Origin: GCA-2690565 sp002457235
Lineage (GTDB): Bacteria > Verrucomicrobiota > Verrucomicrobiia > Opitutales > Coraliomargaritaceae
Assembly (NCBI GenBank): GCA_045565695.1
Contig: JBJLEZ010000001.1
Span: 1-64,000, forward strand
DNA length: 64,000 bases
Direction of reading: 5' to 3'
Shown here: positions 63,833 through 64,000 of the stretch, piece after piece
Numbering within the stretch: position 1 is the first letter of the stretch
How the letters are laid out: the number at the start of each line of letters is the position of its first letter
Notes under the pieces: generated by a model
Databases searched by the model: none
Told to the model about the DNA's origin: nothing
The model's input: the letters and a program-made list of their open reading frames with translations, nothing else
Program-made: the position numbers and the translations under genes

Positions 63833-64000
63833 TGATTCATACAATGAAAAAATTTCTTCCACTCTACATATTACTAGGGGCTATTATCATCTGTGCTCTA
63901 CTATTACAATTTAGACCTAAGCCGAAGAAAGTAGAGAACTTACGATTAGTACCACCTGTTGAGTACCTGACTATCAATGCAAAGGATACGCAAATCATCA
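63832..64000 (+). CDS. Membrane fusion (HlyD-like) protein, 5' part only
   Basis: A frame open to the right edge begins with ATG at 63832, which shares its A with the previous stop (TAATG), or at the in-frame ATG at 63844. It encodes one signal-anchor helix (FLPLYILLGAIIICALLLQF) and then RPKPKKVENL and PVEYLTINAKD. This layout after a NodT-type gene suggests a periplasmic adaptor of an RND pump; the evidence is position and the single helix only. Confidence 0.6.
   Translation, partial: MIHTMKKFLPLYILLGAIIICALLLQFRPKPKKVENLRLVPPVEYLTINAKDTQII

Overview
The window comes from a Gram-negative bacterium of modest GC content, most likely a member of the Verrucomicrobiota close to the Opitutae/Puniceicoccales. 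The evidence is a PEP-CTERM surface protein with the VPEPSTYALI tail, a large (702-residue) IspG with an inserted domain, a long YidC, a pentapeptide-repeat protein with the NGYIVGPN linker, a lysine/alanine-rich histone-like protein and an RRM-type RNA-binding protein. Lineage is inferred from protein character; there is no rRNA gene to confirm it. Most starts have A/T-rich upstream sequence with no Shine-Dalgarno motif.

Layout. 0-9.5 kb: transketolase 3' end, nadA, a pentapeptide-repeat secreted protein, an MFS transporter overlapping a nuclease-helicase fusion, smpB and rpoZ on the minus strand, and rplM-rpsI with a terminator. 9.6-21.3 kb: one long plus-strand run with arginine biosynthesis argC-J-B-D-F, then uppS-cdsA-dxr-rseP-ispG (isoprenoid, phospholipid and envelope functions). 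21.5-30.9 kb: a complete aa3-type cytochrome oxidase block (heme A and heme O synthases, DUF420, subunits II, I, III, IV, CtaG-like assembly factor) ending in an SLC13-type permease. 30.9-36.5 kb: an Rrf2 regulator (minus) and gyrB-gyrA. 36.6-39 kb (minus): exported MsrB, dnaX and the SRP RNA. 39.0-40.0 kb: a multiply frameshifted gene remnant. 40.2-44.1 kb (minus): dnaK-groES-groEL. 44.3-46.7 kb: a helix-hairpin-helix protein, a Lon-N domain protein and a YbdG-like mechanosensitive channel. 46.7-57.99 kb (mostly minus): aspC-icd, histone-like protein, a LolA-like protein with secG, an OleC-like AMP-ligase, yebC, yidC-yidD-rnpA-rpmH, then a tRNA-Ile(CAT). 58.7-64 kb: PEP-CTERM protein plus an orphan PEP-CTERM tail, RRM protein, ABC exporter, HPr, and an RND-type efflux outer-membrane lipoprotein followed by the start of its membrane-fusion partner.

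The content is mostly core housekeeping; there is no phage, IS element, CRISPR array or defence island. The most interesting points are: (1) dnaX is split at a run of ten A residues that contains the A AAA AAG slippery heptamer in frame, so the short product ends at once while a -1 slip gives a 519-residue tau-like protein; (2) an abrupt reversal of strand composition at about 21.4 kb; (3) a decayed gene at 39.0-40.0 kb whose protein can be pieced together across at least five frameshifts; (4) a Cas4/RecB-like nuclease fused to an XPD/DinG-type helicase in which one expected Fe-S cysteine seems to be serine; and (5) near-identical 171-bp coding repeats in the pentapeptide protein. I saw no wholly new multi-gene system.
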